A stretch of 32,758 bases of DNA from a bacterium (GCA_030425045.1 JAUHVL010000006.1:132677-165434), one strand, 5' to 3'. Positions 17,081 to 25,912 are shown, numbered from the stretch's first letter. The notes: generated by a model from the letters alone, not told the origin. Made by a program: numbers and translations.

Positions 17081-17905
17081 TTAAGAGTAATAAAAATTTA
17101 CCATAATTACGAAAAAAGGAGAAAGGAAAAGTAAACTATCAAGACGATCATAAACCCCACCGTGACCAGGAATTAGTCCAGAGGCATCTTTAACATCAGT
17201 TTGTCTTTTTATCTTAGATTGAATCAAGTCTCCAAACTGAGAAAGAATACCTAGCAATGAAAACAAAATGATCAGATATGGAGAAATATCACCAACAAAA
17301 TAATTCCAAGCCAAAGAACCTAGTATACTTGAGCACAAAGCACCACCAATCAATCCTTCAATCGTTTTCTTAGGACTTACTTTTTCCCATAGTTTTCTTT
17401 TGCCAAACTTTTTACCAAAGAACCAAGCACCGGTATCCATTCCAAAATTAATCAAAAGCATAATGAAAATTAGAGATCTCCAATTTTCATAACGATACAG
17501 TAAGGAAATATTCAGCCATGGCAGTAAAACCATAATTGCAATCAAAAAAGGAACCCACTCTCTTACCGATTTAATTAGATTAGACTTAATATCGATAAAA
17601 AATAAGTAAGCTAATAAGACTATATTCACGGCTAAGGCGGTATACATAGTCACTTCACTAGGAATCGTTAAGAACCTTGAAAAATTATAGACCAAATATG
17701 GTGCAACAAAGATCCCTTGAGTGACAAAGTAATAAACCTCTAATCTATTTCTACTCAGAATATTACAATAAACCTCATCAATAATGAGAACACCAAAACA
17801 TAACATCATCATTGTTAATGAAGCAGTACCCCAGTAAATACAAAAGAAGACTATGGCCATTAAGACAAATGCTGATAATATTCTTTTCTTTGTTTCAGAC
17901 GACAC
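17081..17905 (-). CDS. cdsA: Phosphatidate cytidylyltransferase (housekeeping)
   Basis: A 274-residue polytopic membrane enzyme that makes CDP-diacylglycerol, the precursor of all phospholipids. The CDS signature SKIKRQTDVKD followed by LIPGHGGVYDRLDSL (230-258) is complete, and DTGAWFFGKKFGKR with SPKKTIEG (157-184) precedes it. The start is GTG overlapping the uppS stop as TAGTG, with AAGGT about 8 bases upstream. Its place between uppS and rseP is the standard bacterial order. It differs from the 314-residue paralogue at 6001, which belongs to the accessory lipid block. Confidence 0.96.
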   Translation of the reverse strand: MSSETKKRILSAFVLMAIVFFCIYWGTASLTMMMLCFGVLIIDEVYCNILSRNRLEVYYFVTQGIFVAPYLVYNFSRFLTIPSEVTMYTALAVNIVLLAYLFFIDIKSNLIKSVREWVPFLIAIMVLLPWLNISLLYRYENWRSLIFIMLLINFGMDTGAWFFGKKFGKRKLWEKVSPKKTIEGLIGGALCSSILGSLAWNYFVGDISPYLIILFSLLGILSQFGDLIQSKIKRQTDVKDASGLIPGHGGVYDRLDSLLFLSPFFVIMVNFYYS

Positions 17906-18666
17906 TACTGATTGACCTTAGAGTGGGATGAATCTTTATTCTTTTTTGCCCAAAGAGATGAAATTTTAAAGCCCTCACACTCTTTTACGTAACCAAAACG
18001 TCTTTCTCTAGTCGTTACTTTTTCAATAATTTCACCAAACTCTTTTCTTGAGAAATCAGGCCAAGGCGTTTCTGTAAAATAAAGTTCAGCATAAGCAACT
18101 TGCCACAATAGAAAGTTAGAGATTCTTTGATCTCCTCCCGTTCTAATAAGTAAATCAACGTCCCCAAGCTCTGGTTGATATAAATATTTAGAGAAGTCCT
18201 CTTCAGTTACGTCTCTATCCTTAACTTCTTCCCTTAAGCGGTTAACGGTATCAATAATTTCAGAGCGACCACCATAACCAAAAGCAAAAGTTAATTTTAA
18301 ACCATTTAAATCTTTAGTTTCGTTTTCTAAGTCTTTAATAATTTTTTTAGTTTCTTCTGGTAAACCATCTAGTTTACCCATAACTTTAAAACGAATATTA
18401 TTATCGATGATTCTTTTTTTCTCTTTGAGCAAGAACTTTTTTAGTAAAGAGAAAAGTGTATTTATTTCTTGTAGTGGACGACTCCAATTTTCCGTTGAAA
18501 AGGCATATAGAGTTAAAGCTTCAATACCTCTATCATCTGCCTCTTCAACGATATCCGAAACAATCGAAGAGCCTCTAACATGTCCCCATACACGTTGACG
18601 TGATCGGCCCTCAGCCCATCTACCGTTTCCATCCATAATAATGGCAACATGTTTAATTGAAGACAT
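17905..18666 (-). CDS. uppS: Undecaprenyl diphosphate synthase (cis-prenyltransferase)
   Basis: A 253-residue cytoplasmic enzyme that extends farnesyl diphosphate to undecaprenyl diphosphate, the carrier for peptidoglycan and O-antigen. Conserved regions are all present: IMDGNGRWA with catalytic Asp12, GHVRGS, LYAFSTENWSRP, and near the end LLIRTGGDQRISNFLLWQ with ELYFTETPWPDF. It lies 7 bases after frr and overlaps cdsA by one base. Confidence 0.97.
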   Translation of the reverse strand: MSSIKHVAIIMDGNGRWAEGRSRQRVWGHVRGSSIVSDIVEEADDRGIEALTLYAFSTENWSRPLQEINTLFSLLKKFLLKEKKRIIDNNIRFKVMGKLDGLPEETKKIIKDLENETKDLNGLKLTFAFGYGGRSEIIDTVNRLREEVKDRDVTEEDFSKYLYQPELGDVDLLIRTGGDQRISNFLLWQVAYAELYFTETPWPDFSRKEFGEIIEKVTTRERRFGYVKECEGFKISSLWAKKNKDSSHSKVNQ

Positions 18667-18673
18667 AGTACTC

Positions 18674-19231
18674 CTAAACTGAGAGAAGTTCTTTCTCTTT
18701 TGCCTCTACTATTTCATCTACTTGCTTTACATACTTATCAGTGACAGTCTGAACTTCTGCCTGAAATTTTTTAGACTCGTCTTCAGAAATTTCTTTCGCT
18801 TTCTCAGACTTTTTGATGACTTCATTCTGATCTCTTCGTGCATTTCGAATGGCGATTCTCGCATCTTCTCCAATCTTTTTAATTTCACGAACTTGCTCTT
18901 TACGTCTTTCCTCAGTAAGAGAAGGAAATGGAATTCTGATTACATTACCATCATTCGAAGGTGTTAAGCCTAAGTTAGCACCCAAGATAGCTTTTTCAAC
19001 AGCCGCAATCATCGTCTTATCAAAAGGTTGAATTTGCAATAAACGGGCTTCAGGAGTTGAGACCTGCCCGACTTGATTTACCGGAGTCATCGCTCCGTAA
19101 TAATCAACAGAAACGCCATCAAGCACAGATGCTGATGCTCTTCCTGTTCTAACTTTTGTGAGTTGGTTTTTTAAAGATTCTATCGACTTACTCATAGAAG
19201 CATTTAATGTTTGCTTAATTTCATCAATCAT
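18674..19231 (-). CDS. frr: Ribosome recycling factor
   Basis: A 185-residue protein of exactly the family length. With EF-G it splits the post-termination ribosome. Family blocks include VRTGRAS (28-34), YYGAMTPVNQVGQVS, IQPFD, LTPSNDGNVIRIPFP and LTEERRKE. It follows pyrH by 18 bases. Confidence 0.97.
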   Translation of the reverse strand: MIDEIKQTLNASMSKSIESLKNQLTKVRTGRASASVLDGVSVDYYGAMTPVNQVGQVSTPEARLLQIQPFDKTMIAAVEKAILGANLGLTPSNDGNVIRIPFPSLTEERRKEQVREIKKIGEDARIAIRNARRDQNEVIKKSEKAKEISEDESKKFQAEVQTVTDKYVKQVDEIVEAKEKELLSV

Positions 19232-19249
19232 AATTACTACTCCATTAAT

Positions 19250-19963
19250 CTAATTTTCAGTTGAAATCACTGTTCCGATTTTTTCTCCAGAAATAGCTTT
19301 TGCAATATTATTATTACCAGCAATATTAAAAACGATAATATCCATTTTGTTTTCCATACAAAAAGTAATCGCTGTAGAGTCCATTACTTTAAGTCCTTTG
19401 CTAATAACATCAATATAATCTAATTTATCAAAACGAACGGCATCTGAATTTGTAACAGGGTCTTTGTCGTAAACACCGTCAACTTTAGTAGCTTTTAAAA
19501 TAACGTTAGCATTTACTTCACTTGCTCTTAAGGCAGCTGCCGTATCTGTCGTAAAATAAGGATTACCTGTACCAGCGGCAAGAATAACAACCCTTCCCTT
19601 TTCTAAATGCCTAACAGCTCTTCTTCTAATATAAGGCTCTGCTACTTCATTCATCTCAATAGCGGTCATCACTCTGGTTTGAACCCCTGCTCTTTCTAAA
19701 CAATCTTGGAGTGCAATCGAATTGATGACTGTTGCTAACATCCCCATATGATCAGATGATGTTCTATCCATTCCAATCGTAGCACCGGCTACACCTCTAT
19801 GAATATTTCCACCACCAATAACGATGGCAACCTCTGTCTCATTTTCTCTAATACTTTTAATTTGATTTGATAAACTTTCTAATATCTCAGGAGAGATGCC
19901 ATGACCTTGATCACCAGCTAAAGCTTCTCCAGATAATTTCAACAAAACTCTTTTATATTTCAT
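19250..19963 (-). CDS. pyrH: UMP kinase
   Basis: A 237-residue hexameric kinase that makes UDP from UMP in the cytoplasm. Landmarks are KLSGEAL near the start, [19 protein letters not shown], and [19 protein letters not shown]. An in-frame TTG at 19966 directly precedes the ATG at 19963. No good ribosome binding site is visible: only 13 bases separate the ATG from the T-run of the tsf terminator. Expression therefore seems to depend on readthrough, or on a promoter inside tsf. Confidence 0.97.
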   Translation of the reverse strand: MKYKRVLLKLSGEALAGDQGHGISPEILESLSNQIKSIRENETEVAIVIGGGNIHRGVAGATIGMDRTSSDHMGMLATVINSIALQDCLERAGVQTRVMTAIEMNEVAEPYIRRRAVRHLEKGRVVILAAGTGNPYFTTDTAAALRASEVNANVILKATKVDGVYDKDPVTNSDAVRFDKLDYIDVISKGLKVMDSTAITFCMENKMDIIVFNIAGNNNIAKAISGEKIGTVISTEN

Positions 19964-19976
19964 CAATTAGTACCGT

Positions 19977-20006
19977 AAAAAAATAAAGGGGCCGTTAGGC
20001 CCCTTA
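19977..20006 (-). terminator. Rho-independent terminator between tsf and pyrH
   Basis: On the minus strand AAGGGGCC pairs with GGCCCCTT around a 4-base loop, followed by TATTTTTTT. The stem is an 8-bp perfect inverted repeat (19986-19993 with 19998-20005). It should end most rpsB-tsf transcripts, leaving a minority to enter the pyrH operon. Confidence 0.85.
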
Positions 20007-20021
20007 TTGGCTTTAAAATTT

Positions 20022-20903
20022 TTAGTTATTACCACCAGTCATTTTTGCAACTTCCTCAGCAAGGTTATCTTCTTTCTTTTCGATCCCTTCACCAAGGTTA
20101 AACTTTGCAAACTTTGTAACAGCAATATCAGCTCCCACACCTTCAATTAGCTTTTTCACTGTTAGGTCTGGATTCTTAATATATTTTTGCTCTAGAAGAC
20201 AAACTTCAGAAGCAAGTTTTTTAAGTTTTCCTTCAACAATTTTTTCAATCATATTCTCAGGTTTACCTTCTTCTTTTAATTGAGCAGCATAAATTTCAGC
20301 TTCTCTTTTCTTGAAACCTTCATCAATATCGTCTGAAGAAATAAACTTAGGATCAGCAGCAGCAATATGCATGGCCAGATCTTTCATCAAAGTTTGAAAT
20401 TGTTCAGAACTAGCATCACCAGCTGTCTTTGCACCAACAATTACTGAAATTCTTCCACCATGGTTATAGTAACCAACAGCAGATGCATCACTTACTCTAT
20501 CAAAACGACGGATATCAATTTTTTCTCCGATTTTTAATGTGAGCTCATTCACTTCAGCATCTTTCTCAGACTTTAAAGCAGTGATGTCAGCAGTGTTATT
20601 CTTTAATGTGTAGTCCGCAATTGATTTCGTAAAACCTTTGAAGTCATCACCTTTAGAAACAAAATCCGTTTCACAGTTTACTTCAACGATAACACCTGTA
20701 TTTCCTTCTACGATCGCTAGAACTTCACCTTCGGCAGCAACTCTTCCTTGCTTCTTTTTAGCAGCGGCAAGACCTTTCTTACGAAGAAAGTCGATTGCTT
20801 CATCCATATTTCCATTGCTTTCAGTAAGTGCTTGCTTACAAGCCATCATACCTGCACCAGTAGATTCTCTTAGTTTTTTTACATCAGCAGCGCTAAACGA
20901 CAT
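20022..20903 (-). CDS. tsf: Translation elongation factor Ts
   Basis: A 293-residue protein that recharges EF-Tu by exchanging GDP for GTP. The N-terminal UBA-like domain has LRESTGAGMMACKQAL, and the core motif CETDFVSKG (77-85), which contacts EF-Tu, is intact. It follows rpsB by about 45 bases and is closed by a strong terminator. Confidence 0.97.
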   Translation of the reverse strand: MSFSAADVKKLRESTGAGMMACKQALTESNGNMDEAIDFLRKKGLAAAKKKQGRVAAEGEVLAIVEGNTGVIVEVNCETDFVSKGDDFKGFTKSIADYTLKNNTADITALKSEKDAEVNELTLKIGEKIDIRRFDRVSDASAVGYYNHGGRISVIVGAKTAGDASSEQFQTLMKDLAMHIAAADPKFISSDDIDEGFKKREAEIYAAQLKEEGKPENMIEKIVEGKLKKLASEVCLLEQKYIKNPDLTVKKLIEGVGADIAVTKFAKFNLGEGIEKKEDNLAEEVAKMTGGNN

Positions 20904-20947
20904 CTTTAATCCTTTAGTTAAATATAATTTAAGTACTTAAAATTTTT

Positions 20948-21757
20948 TTAAGATTCTGTAGTAGTTTCTTCTTCAGTCTCTTCTTTTAAATCAATGTCTT
21001 GCTCAAACTTTGAGATAATTTCTTTTTCAAGAGATAAATCAGTTTTATCTTCAGAAACTTGTCTCATTGGCTTGTTTTTTGAACCTTCGATTACAGACTG
21101 AGAGAAGTAGTTAACAAAAAGACTAATTGATTTTATTGCATCATCATTACCTGGAACGACATAGTCGATACCATCTGGATCACAGTTAGTATCAGTGATA
21201 GCAACAACAGGAATTCCTAATTTATTAGCTTCTTTGATAGCGGTTCTTTCGTTACTTGGATCAACAATGAAAACAGCACCAGGTAGTTTTCTCATATCTT
21301 TAATACCACCTAAGTTTTTTTCAAGTTTGATAACGTCTTTTTCGATTTTTGATTGCTCTTTTTTAGTCAATAAACTGAAGTCACCAGTCTCTTTCATTTT
21401 TTCAACTTTTCTAAGTTTATCAACAGAAAGAGTGATTGTTTTATAGTTAGTGAGCATCCCACCAAGCCATCTGTGAGTCACATAAAATGCTCCACAAGAA
21501 TCAGCAGCATTTTTTACGGCATCAGATGCTTGTCTTTTTGTTCCAACAAAAAGAACTGGCTTACCTTCACTCGTAACTTTCTTCATAAAGTTATACGCTT
21601 TTTTGGCCATTGGAATCGTCTTAGCAAGATCAATAATGTAGATTCCATTTCTCTCACCATAGACATACTTTTTCATTTTTGGATTCCACTTATAAACTTG
21701 ATGTCCAAAGTGCGAACCTGCGGCCAATAAATCTTTTAATTCCAACTCATTACTCAT
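20948..21757 (-). CDS. rpsB: 30S ribosomal protein S2
   Basis: A 269-residue S2 with LKDLLAAGSHFGHQ near the start, then WNPKMKKYVYGERNGI, FVGTKRQASDAV and RWLGGMLTNY. The C-terminal acidic tail (EETEEETTTES) is longer than in E. coli. I choose ATG 21757 because GGAG lies 6-7 bases upstream; a TTG at 21769 would put that ribosome binding site inside the coding region. The leader upstream carries interleaved inverted repeats, described separately. Confidence 0.97.
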   Translation of the reverse strand: MSNELELKDLLAAGSHFGHQVYKWNPKMKKYVYGERNGIYIIDLAKTIPMAKKAYNFMKKVTSEGKPVLFVGTKRQASDAVKNAADSCGAFYVTHRWLGGMLTNYKTITLSVDKLRKVEKMKETGDFSLLTKKEQSKIEKDVIKLEKNLGGIKDMRKLPGAVFIVDPSNERTAIKEANKLGIPVVAITDTNCDPDGIDYVVPGNDDAIKSISLFVNYFSQSVIEGSKNKPMRQVSEDKTDLSLEKEIISKFEQDIDLKEETEEETTTES

Positions 21758-21770
21758 TTTTTTCTCCAAT

Positions 21771-21831
21771 GTTGATGGTTGTTCAAATCACCTGAAGCCA
21801 CACAAAAACGCGGACCATCAACCAGGTGATT
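21771..21831 (-). promoter_or_regulatory. rpsB 5' leader RNA: two interleaved 9-bp helices (pseudoknot or switch)
   Basis: Reading the transcript from 21831 down, the order is AATCACCTG (21831-21823), GTTGATGGT (21822-21814), a 19-base loop, CAGGTGATT (21794-21786), a 6-base link, then ACCATCAAC (21779-21771). Segment 1 pairs perfectly with segment 3, and segment 2 with segment 4. This crossing order is that of an H-type pseudoknot; segments 1 and 2 abut with no linker, so if both cannot form together the helices are alternatives. The last segment ends 3 bases before the GGAG ribosome binding site. S2 is known to repress its own rpsB-tsf mRNA through the leader in gammaproteobacteria; a similar role here is inference. 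Confidence 0.6.
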
Positions 21832-21852
21832 GGGTTTTTTTACATGGATGCA

Positions 21853-21881
21853 TTGATAACACAGGGGCTAAAAAGCGGCAA
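21853..21881 (-). promoter_or_regulatory. Probable sigma70 promoter of rpsB-tsf
   Basis: On the minus strand TTGCCG (21881-21876) and TATCAA (21858-21853) are separated by 17 bases, each with four of six consensus positions. A start near 21846 would begin the transcript about 15 bases before the interleaved helices of the leader. Confidence 0.45.
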
Positions 21882-21902
21882 GTAAATATAGGAAATTAAA
21901 GC

Positions 21903-24212
21903 TTATGCTTGATCAGGAGAGATCAGTACTTTTCTTCTTTTGGATCCCTCTGCAGGGCCGACAACGCCACGCGCCTCCATCTGCTCGATAAGATTAGCTG
22001 CGCGATTGTATCCAATTCGCAAACGACGTTGAAGCATTGAGGCACTAGCTGTGCGGTGCTCCAAGACTGTTTGAATTGCTCTATCGTATAGCTGCTGGTC
22101 ATCCGTACCACCAACTTCTTTGGTTGTTGTGAGATGAGAACCAACCCTAAAAGGGTCATCGCTGATATTTTCGGCACCATTTTCAAGGAATTCAACTGCC
22201 GACTCATTATAACTTTGCGGTATTTCAGCGAGCTTATTGGCAAGAACTTCGATTTCATCTTCATCGACAAAAGAAGCATGCACTCTTTTGTTATCAGTAC
22301 CATTTCGGTACAACATATCCCCTTTCCCAAGTAACTTCTCGGCACCAACAGTGGTAAGAATCGTTCTTGAATCTACGGGAGATGTAACGCGAAATGCTAC
22401 TCTCGTTGGAAAATTAGACTTTATTAGCCCTGTTATAACGTCAACAGAAGGTCTCTGGGTAGCTAACACCAAATGAATCCCCGCTGCTCTCGCTTTGGCC
22501 GCCAAACGACATATATTATTTTCAATTTCTTTTCCGGCTTTCGTCAAAATGAGGTCGGCAAATTCATCAACAATAATCACCAAATAAGGTAATTCATATT
22601 TTTCAGAGTCATCAGTATAGTACTGATGAATCGACGCTAACATTTCGGGTGTTGCCTTTTTAAGTTTGTTATTAAATCCATCAATATTTCGAACACCAAA
22701 CTCTTTTAAGATAGAGTATCTTCGCTCCATTTCTTCACAAGCCCAAAGTAATGCCATAGAAGATCTTTTTGCGTCTGTGATAACGGGCATAACAAGATGA
22801 GGAAGTTTTGCATACAACGCTAATTCTAATTGCTTTGGATCGATTAAAATTAGTTTTAGTTGAGCTGGAGATTTCTTAACAAGAATGGAAACAAGCAAAG
22901 TATTAATAAAAACAGATTTACCAGCTCCTGTTGCCCCAGCAACAAGCATATGTGGCATCGTCGCCAAATCGACAATAAAAGTTTTTCCAAAAGCATCTTT
23001 CCCCATCGCAATGGGTATTTTAAATTGATTATTTTGAAAATCTTTTGAAGAGAGAACTTCATCTAGGAGAATAAATTCTCTTGGATTCCTAGGAACTTCA
23101 ATCCCAACGGTATGCCTACCAATCATTGGATATACAATTCTAATCGGAGCACCAAGAAGGGCCATAGATAAATCTTTTTCAGAAGATAATACTTTTGAAA
23201 CCTTTACCCCACTTCCAAGCTCCAACTCAAAAGTATCGACAACGGGTCCTTTTAAAATATTGACAATGCTACCTTCAATATTAAATTCAGCTAACTTTCC
23301 TTCAATTCTTTCGATGATATTATTGAAGTACTCCTCATCTGGTCCATGCTCGACGCTACTTGATTTATAACTTTTCTTTAAGTTCACTAAAGAATGATAC
23401 TGCTCTTCGAAGTTTCTATTTTGCTTGTCTCTGAGCTCTTGTTGCTTACCTGTCGTAACCAATCGACGAGACTTCTTCTTTTTCTCATCACCACTAACTT
23501 CATTAGTAGATACAATTGAATCATCAAGCTTTGGTGTGAAACTGACGCTTTCTTCACTATCAACTTCTAGCTCATCAATAACGTTATTATTATGACCTTG
23601 AAGCATCGTAGGGACGTTTCTAACAATTTCTGTTTTCTTTCTCTCGATTAAGCGGCTTAAATTAATAAATTTTAAAAACCCTGTAAGACGAGAAAAGACA
23701 CTGACAACACCATAGTAGCACTTATTAAACATAGATTTGAAAATACCGAGATTTTCAGAAATCGTTCCTCGAAATGAGCTCACTAGAAAAGAAGTAAAAG
23801 ATGCCATAACAATTACGAGAATAAATGGCTTCGAGAAGTTTTTTAAAATCAAAAAGCGGGAACCTTCACCTAAAAAGCTTGGAGCGAAATAAGCCGTAGC
23901 AAACAAAACCATGAGCAGAATATTTACAAAGTTAAGAGCGTCAATCGTGGAGTTTCTTTTGGAGTAAACCAAAGCATAAAGAGATAGAAAAATGATAAAG
24001 CTAATCACAATCCAAGGACCCACAAAAAACCCAATAACCGAAACTAAGGAACTAGCATAATAGCTAAGAAAATTTACTCCATTAGAATCCGAAGTAATTG
24101 ATAGAATATTGTCAGGAGTAGAATCTTGAAAATAAAAAGCGATTAAACTTAACGTTGCCAGCAAAAATAAGGCTAACAGCTCAATTTTAAGAATTTTCGA
24201 AACGGATGGCAT
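21903..24212 (-). CDS. ftsK: DNA translocase FtsK/SpoIIIE
   Basis: A 769-residue protein that pumps the chromosome terminus through the division septum. The N-terminal part has about four membrane helices (~10-28, 53-82, 95-112, 128-146). A short charged linker (~185-290) follows. The motor has Walker A GATGAGKS (426-433), Walker B VIIVDE (545-550) and the family block LVLATQRPSVDVITG (581-595). The C-terminal ~65 residues form the winged-helix gamma domain that reads KOPS-type DNA (QRRLRIGYNRAANLIEQME). The linker is short compared with E. coli FtsK (over 1300 residues), nearer SpoIIIE. It ends about 20 bases before the rpsB -35. Confidence 0.95.
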   Translation of the reverse strand: MPSVSKILKIELLALFLLATLSLIAFYFQDSTPDNILSITSDSNGVNFLSYYASSLVSVIGFFVGPWIVISFIIFLSLYALVYSKRNSTIDALNFVNILLMVLFATAYFAPSFLGEGSRFLILKNFSKPFILVIVMASFTSFLVSSFRGTISENLGIFKSMFNKCYYGVVSVFSRLTGFLKFINLSRLIERKKTEIVRNVPTMLQGHNNNVIDELEVDSEESVSFTPKLDDSIVSTNEVSGDEKKKKSRRLVTTGKQQELRDKQNRNFEEQYHSLVNLKKSYKSSSVEHGPDEEYFNNIIERIEGKLAEFNIEGSIVNILKGPVVDTFELELGSGVKVSKVLSSEKDLSMALLGAPIRIVYPMIGRHTVGIEVPRNPREFILLDEVLSSKDFQNNQFKIPIAMGKDAFGKTFIVDLATMPHMLVAGATGAGKSVFINTLLVSILVKKSPAQLKLILIDPKQLELALYAKLPHLVMPVITDAKRSSMALLWACEEMERRYSILKEFGVRNIDGFNNKLKKATPEMLASIHQYYTDDSEKYELPYLVIIVDEFADLILTKAGKEIENNICRLAAKARAAGIHLVLATQRPSVDVITGLIKSNFPTRVAFRVTSPVDSRTILTTVGAEKLLGKGDMLYRNGTDNKRVHASFVDEDEIEVLANKLAEIPQSYNESAVEFLENGAENISDDPFRVGSHLTTTKEVGGTDDQQLYDRAIQTVLEHRTASASMLQRRLRIGYNRAANLIEQMEARGVVGPAEGSKRRKVLISPDQA

Positions 24213-24266
24213 AGTAATATTCTACCTTGCATCATTACGCATTGTCCATCCTGATGCTTCATTCAA

Positions 24267-25748
24267 CTATTGGATATTTTTGATTTTATACAAAACAAAG
24301 TTATCTACTTTATTTAAAGTAACGCCTTCGTTTCTAATCTTTTGATAACAAGGATTATTATTGTTTTCTGCTAAAATTGCGTAGGTATACCTACTGAGCT
24401 TTGATAAATCATCAATTTTACATTGACCTAAAAACTCCGTATCTGGACGCCCTCTAAATTGATGAATTCTAATTCCATCAGGAGCATAGAACTGCTGAGC
24501 AAATAAGTCTGATAAGACAATTCTCTTCTCTCTAGACGATTCCAAACCTCTCCAAATTCTTGAATAAGGTGAATACTCATTAACAATATCCATTGGAGAA
24601 CGAGAAATATATTGAGGAATGAAAGTTATTACTTTTTTAAGAGATTTATCAGCTTTGCTATCAATTAATATTATTAATAATAACAATGGTAGAAACTTTT
24701 TATAAAAATCATTTTTGTGGATAAAAATAAAAATCGATACTGTAATTAAGAAGTAACAGATAAAGAAAAAACGTTCGACAACTAAACCACCATTAACAAT
24801 TAAATAAAGTGCAAAGATTAATAAACTAAGAGCACTAAAGAAAAGATTTCTTTTTTTAATAATTTGATAGAGAAAAAGTGGAATCATCAAAATGAAAATT
24901 ATTTTCCCTGTAAAAAAAGAAACCAGTGCAGAGATTAAAGAGCTCAAAGTTAGAGCACTACTCATATGATACAAATAATAACTTTTCATTTCCTCAGTGA
25001 GAACACCTGGAAATATGTTGATAAGACCGGGAAAAAATGGATTTCCAACAAAATAAGCATTTCTCAAAAGAATGGGTGAAAAAACAATTAAAGCGATTGA
25101 AGCCACAAAAAAAACTTCCTTTAACTCTTTTCTTTTTAGATAAACAAAATAAATACTTAATGGCCCTACTATAAATAATCCACTCATTTTAATTGCTGGC
25201 ACCAAGCCCATCAAAACACCAATAAGCAGGTTTCTTTTATGCTTTTTATGGGAGAGAAAGCTATCGTCAAACAACATCAACGCTAAAATCAAACCACAAG
25301 CGGCAAGAGCTCCATCGTTTTTAGCGTACAAAAAGAAATCAGAAGAACGAGAGATCGTTAAAATCGTTAAACCTGATAAACTGCCAATCAACTCATTATC
25401 TTTTTTCTTAAAGTAAAAATATAAAACAAAAGCAGCTAGGCCTTGACCTAATAAAAAATGTATAAGCTGTGATGAGACCTGTCCCCACAGAGTATTTCCA
25501 AAAAGCATTAACGGAAAAAGATAAATAAGTTCAAAGACGCCAGATTGAAAATTTCCCCACAGATCATGAGTCATTTCTAACCAACTTGTCTCTAACCAAA
25601 AACGTGATCCAACAAGATGATAGTTAAGAGCATCCCCGTGTCTGAAAAAGCTCACGGCTTCTAGCATTTTCAAAATAAAAAAAGTGAAAAAAATTCTTAC
25701 AGTTACCTTTTTAAACAGATCACTTTTGTAAAAATTATATGATGCCAA
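24267..25748 (-). CDS. Polytopic membrane protein, GT-C glycosyltransferase-like
   Basis: A 493-residue protein with about ten hydrophobic helices in the first ~350 residues and a soluble C-terminal domain of ~120 residues. The first loop has HGDALNYHLVGSRFW (~37-51), placed where GT-C enzymes such as ArnT/PMT carry an acidic residue for polyprenyl-phosphate sugar. The downstream LYAKNDGALAACGL fits the second loop. A glycosyl transfer at the periplasmic face is a reasonable guess, but the family is not secure. The start is TTG with AGAGG about 7 bases upstream. It diverges from the coiled-coil protein gene. Confidence 0.6.
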   Translation of the reverse strand: MASYNFYKSDLFKKVTVRIFFTFFILKMLEAVSFFRHGDALNYHLVGSRFWLETSWLEMTHDLWGNFQSGVFELIYLFPLMLFGNTLWGQVSSQLIHFLLGQGLAAFVLYFYFKKKDNELIGSLSGLTILTISRSSDFFLYAKNDGALAACGLILALMLFDDSFLSHKKHKRNLLIGVLMGLVPAIKMSGLFIVGPLSIYFVYLKRKELKEVFFVASIALIVFSPILLRNAYFVGNPFFPGLINIFPGVLTEEMKSYYLYHMSSALTLSSLISALVSFFTGKIIFILMIPLFLYQIIKKRNLFFSALSLLIFALYLIVNGGLVVERFFFICYFLITVSIFIFIHKNDFYKKFLPLLLLIILIDSKADKSLKKVITFIPQYISRSPMDIVNEYSPYSRIWRGLESSREKRIVLSDLFAQQFYAPDGIRIHQFRGRPDTEFLGQCKIDDLSKLSRYTYAILAENNNNPCYQKIRNEGVTLNKVDNFVLYKIKNIQ

Positions 25749-25791
25749 TTAATACCTCTTTATAAACGAAGAGTTAGCTTGATGGTGCCAC

Positions 25792-25827
25792 AGTGGTCCC
25801 CCTATGTCGAATCTACATAGGGTCACT
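25792..25827. repeat. Inverted repeat in the intergenic region upstream of the coiled-coil gene
   Basis: CCCTATGT (25800-25807) and ACATAGGG (25815-25822) are a perfect 8-base inverted repeat around a 7-base spacer. AGTG and CACT outside it (25792-25795, 25824-25827) extend the symmetry with an asymmetric bulge. It lies 7 bases before the candidate -35, a position that suits a regulator-binding site. There is no T-run, so it is not a standard terminator. Confidence 0.45.
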
Positions 25828-25834
25828 ATGTCTC

Positions 25835-25862
25835 TGGACAATCTTACATTATAAGCTATAAG
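25835..25862 (+). promoter_or_regulatory. Probable sigma70 promoter of the coiled-coil/secreted protein operon
   Basis: TGGACA (25835-25840) and TATAAG (25857-25862) are 16 bases apart, each with five of six consensus bases. A start near 25869 gives a leader of about 45 bases containing GGAGG before the ATG at 25913. Confidence 0.5.
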
Positions 25863-25912
25863 GCTATCTAAGACGAGACGAAGAATATAAAGACATGAAC
25901 TTGGAGGAGATA

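Noticed and set aside
20638-20940. 100-codon plus-strand ORF over tsf
   Set aside because: It is antisense to the conserved N-terminal half of EF-Ts and is a by-product of low-complexity codons.
21786-21840. Plus-strand hairpin followed by a T-run (GGGTTTTTTT), looking like a terminator
   Set aside because: No plus-strand gene ends here. The stem halves belong to the rpsB leader on the minus strand, where the run reads as A's before the helices.
21923-22348. 141-codon minus-strand ORF inside ftsK in another frame
   Set aside because: It overlaps the well-conserved motor and gamma region of ftsK; its own sequence shows no domain.
24219-24262. Short inverted repeat (GCATCA...TGATGC) between the GT-C-like gene and ftsK
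   Set aside because: It has only 6 base pairs with a long spacer and no T-run; likely chance.
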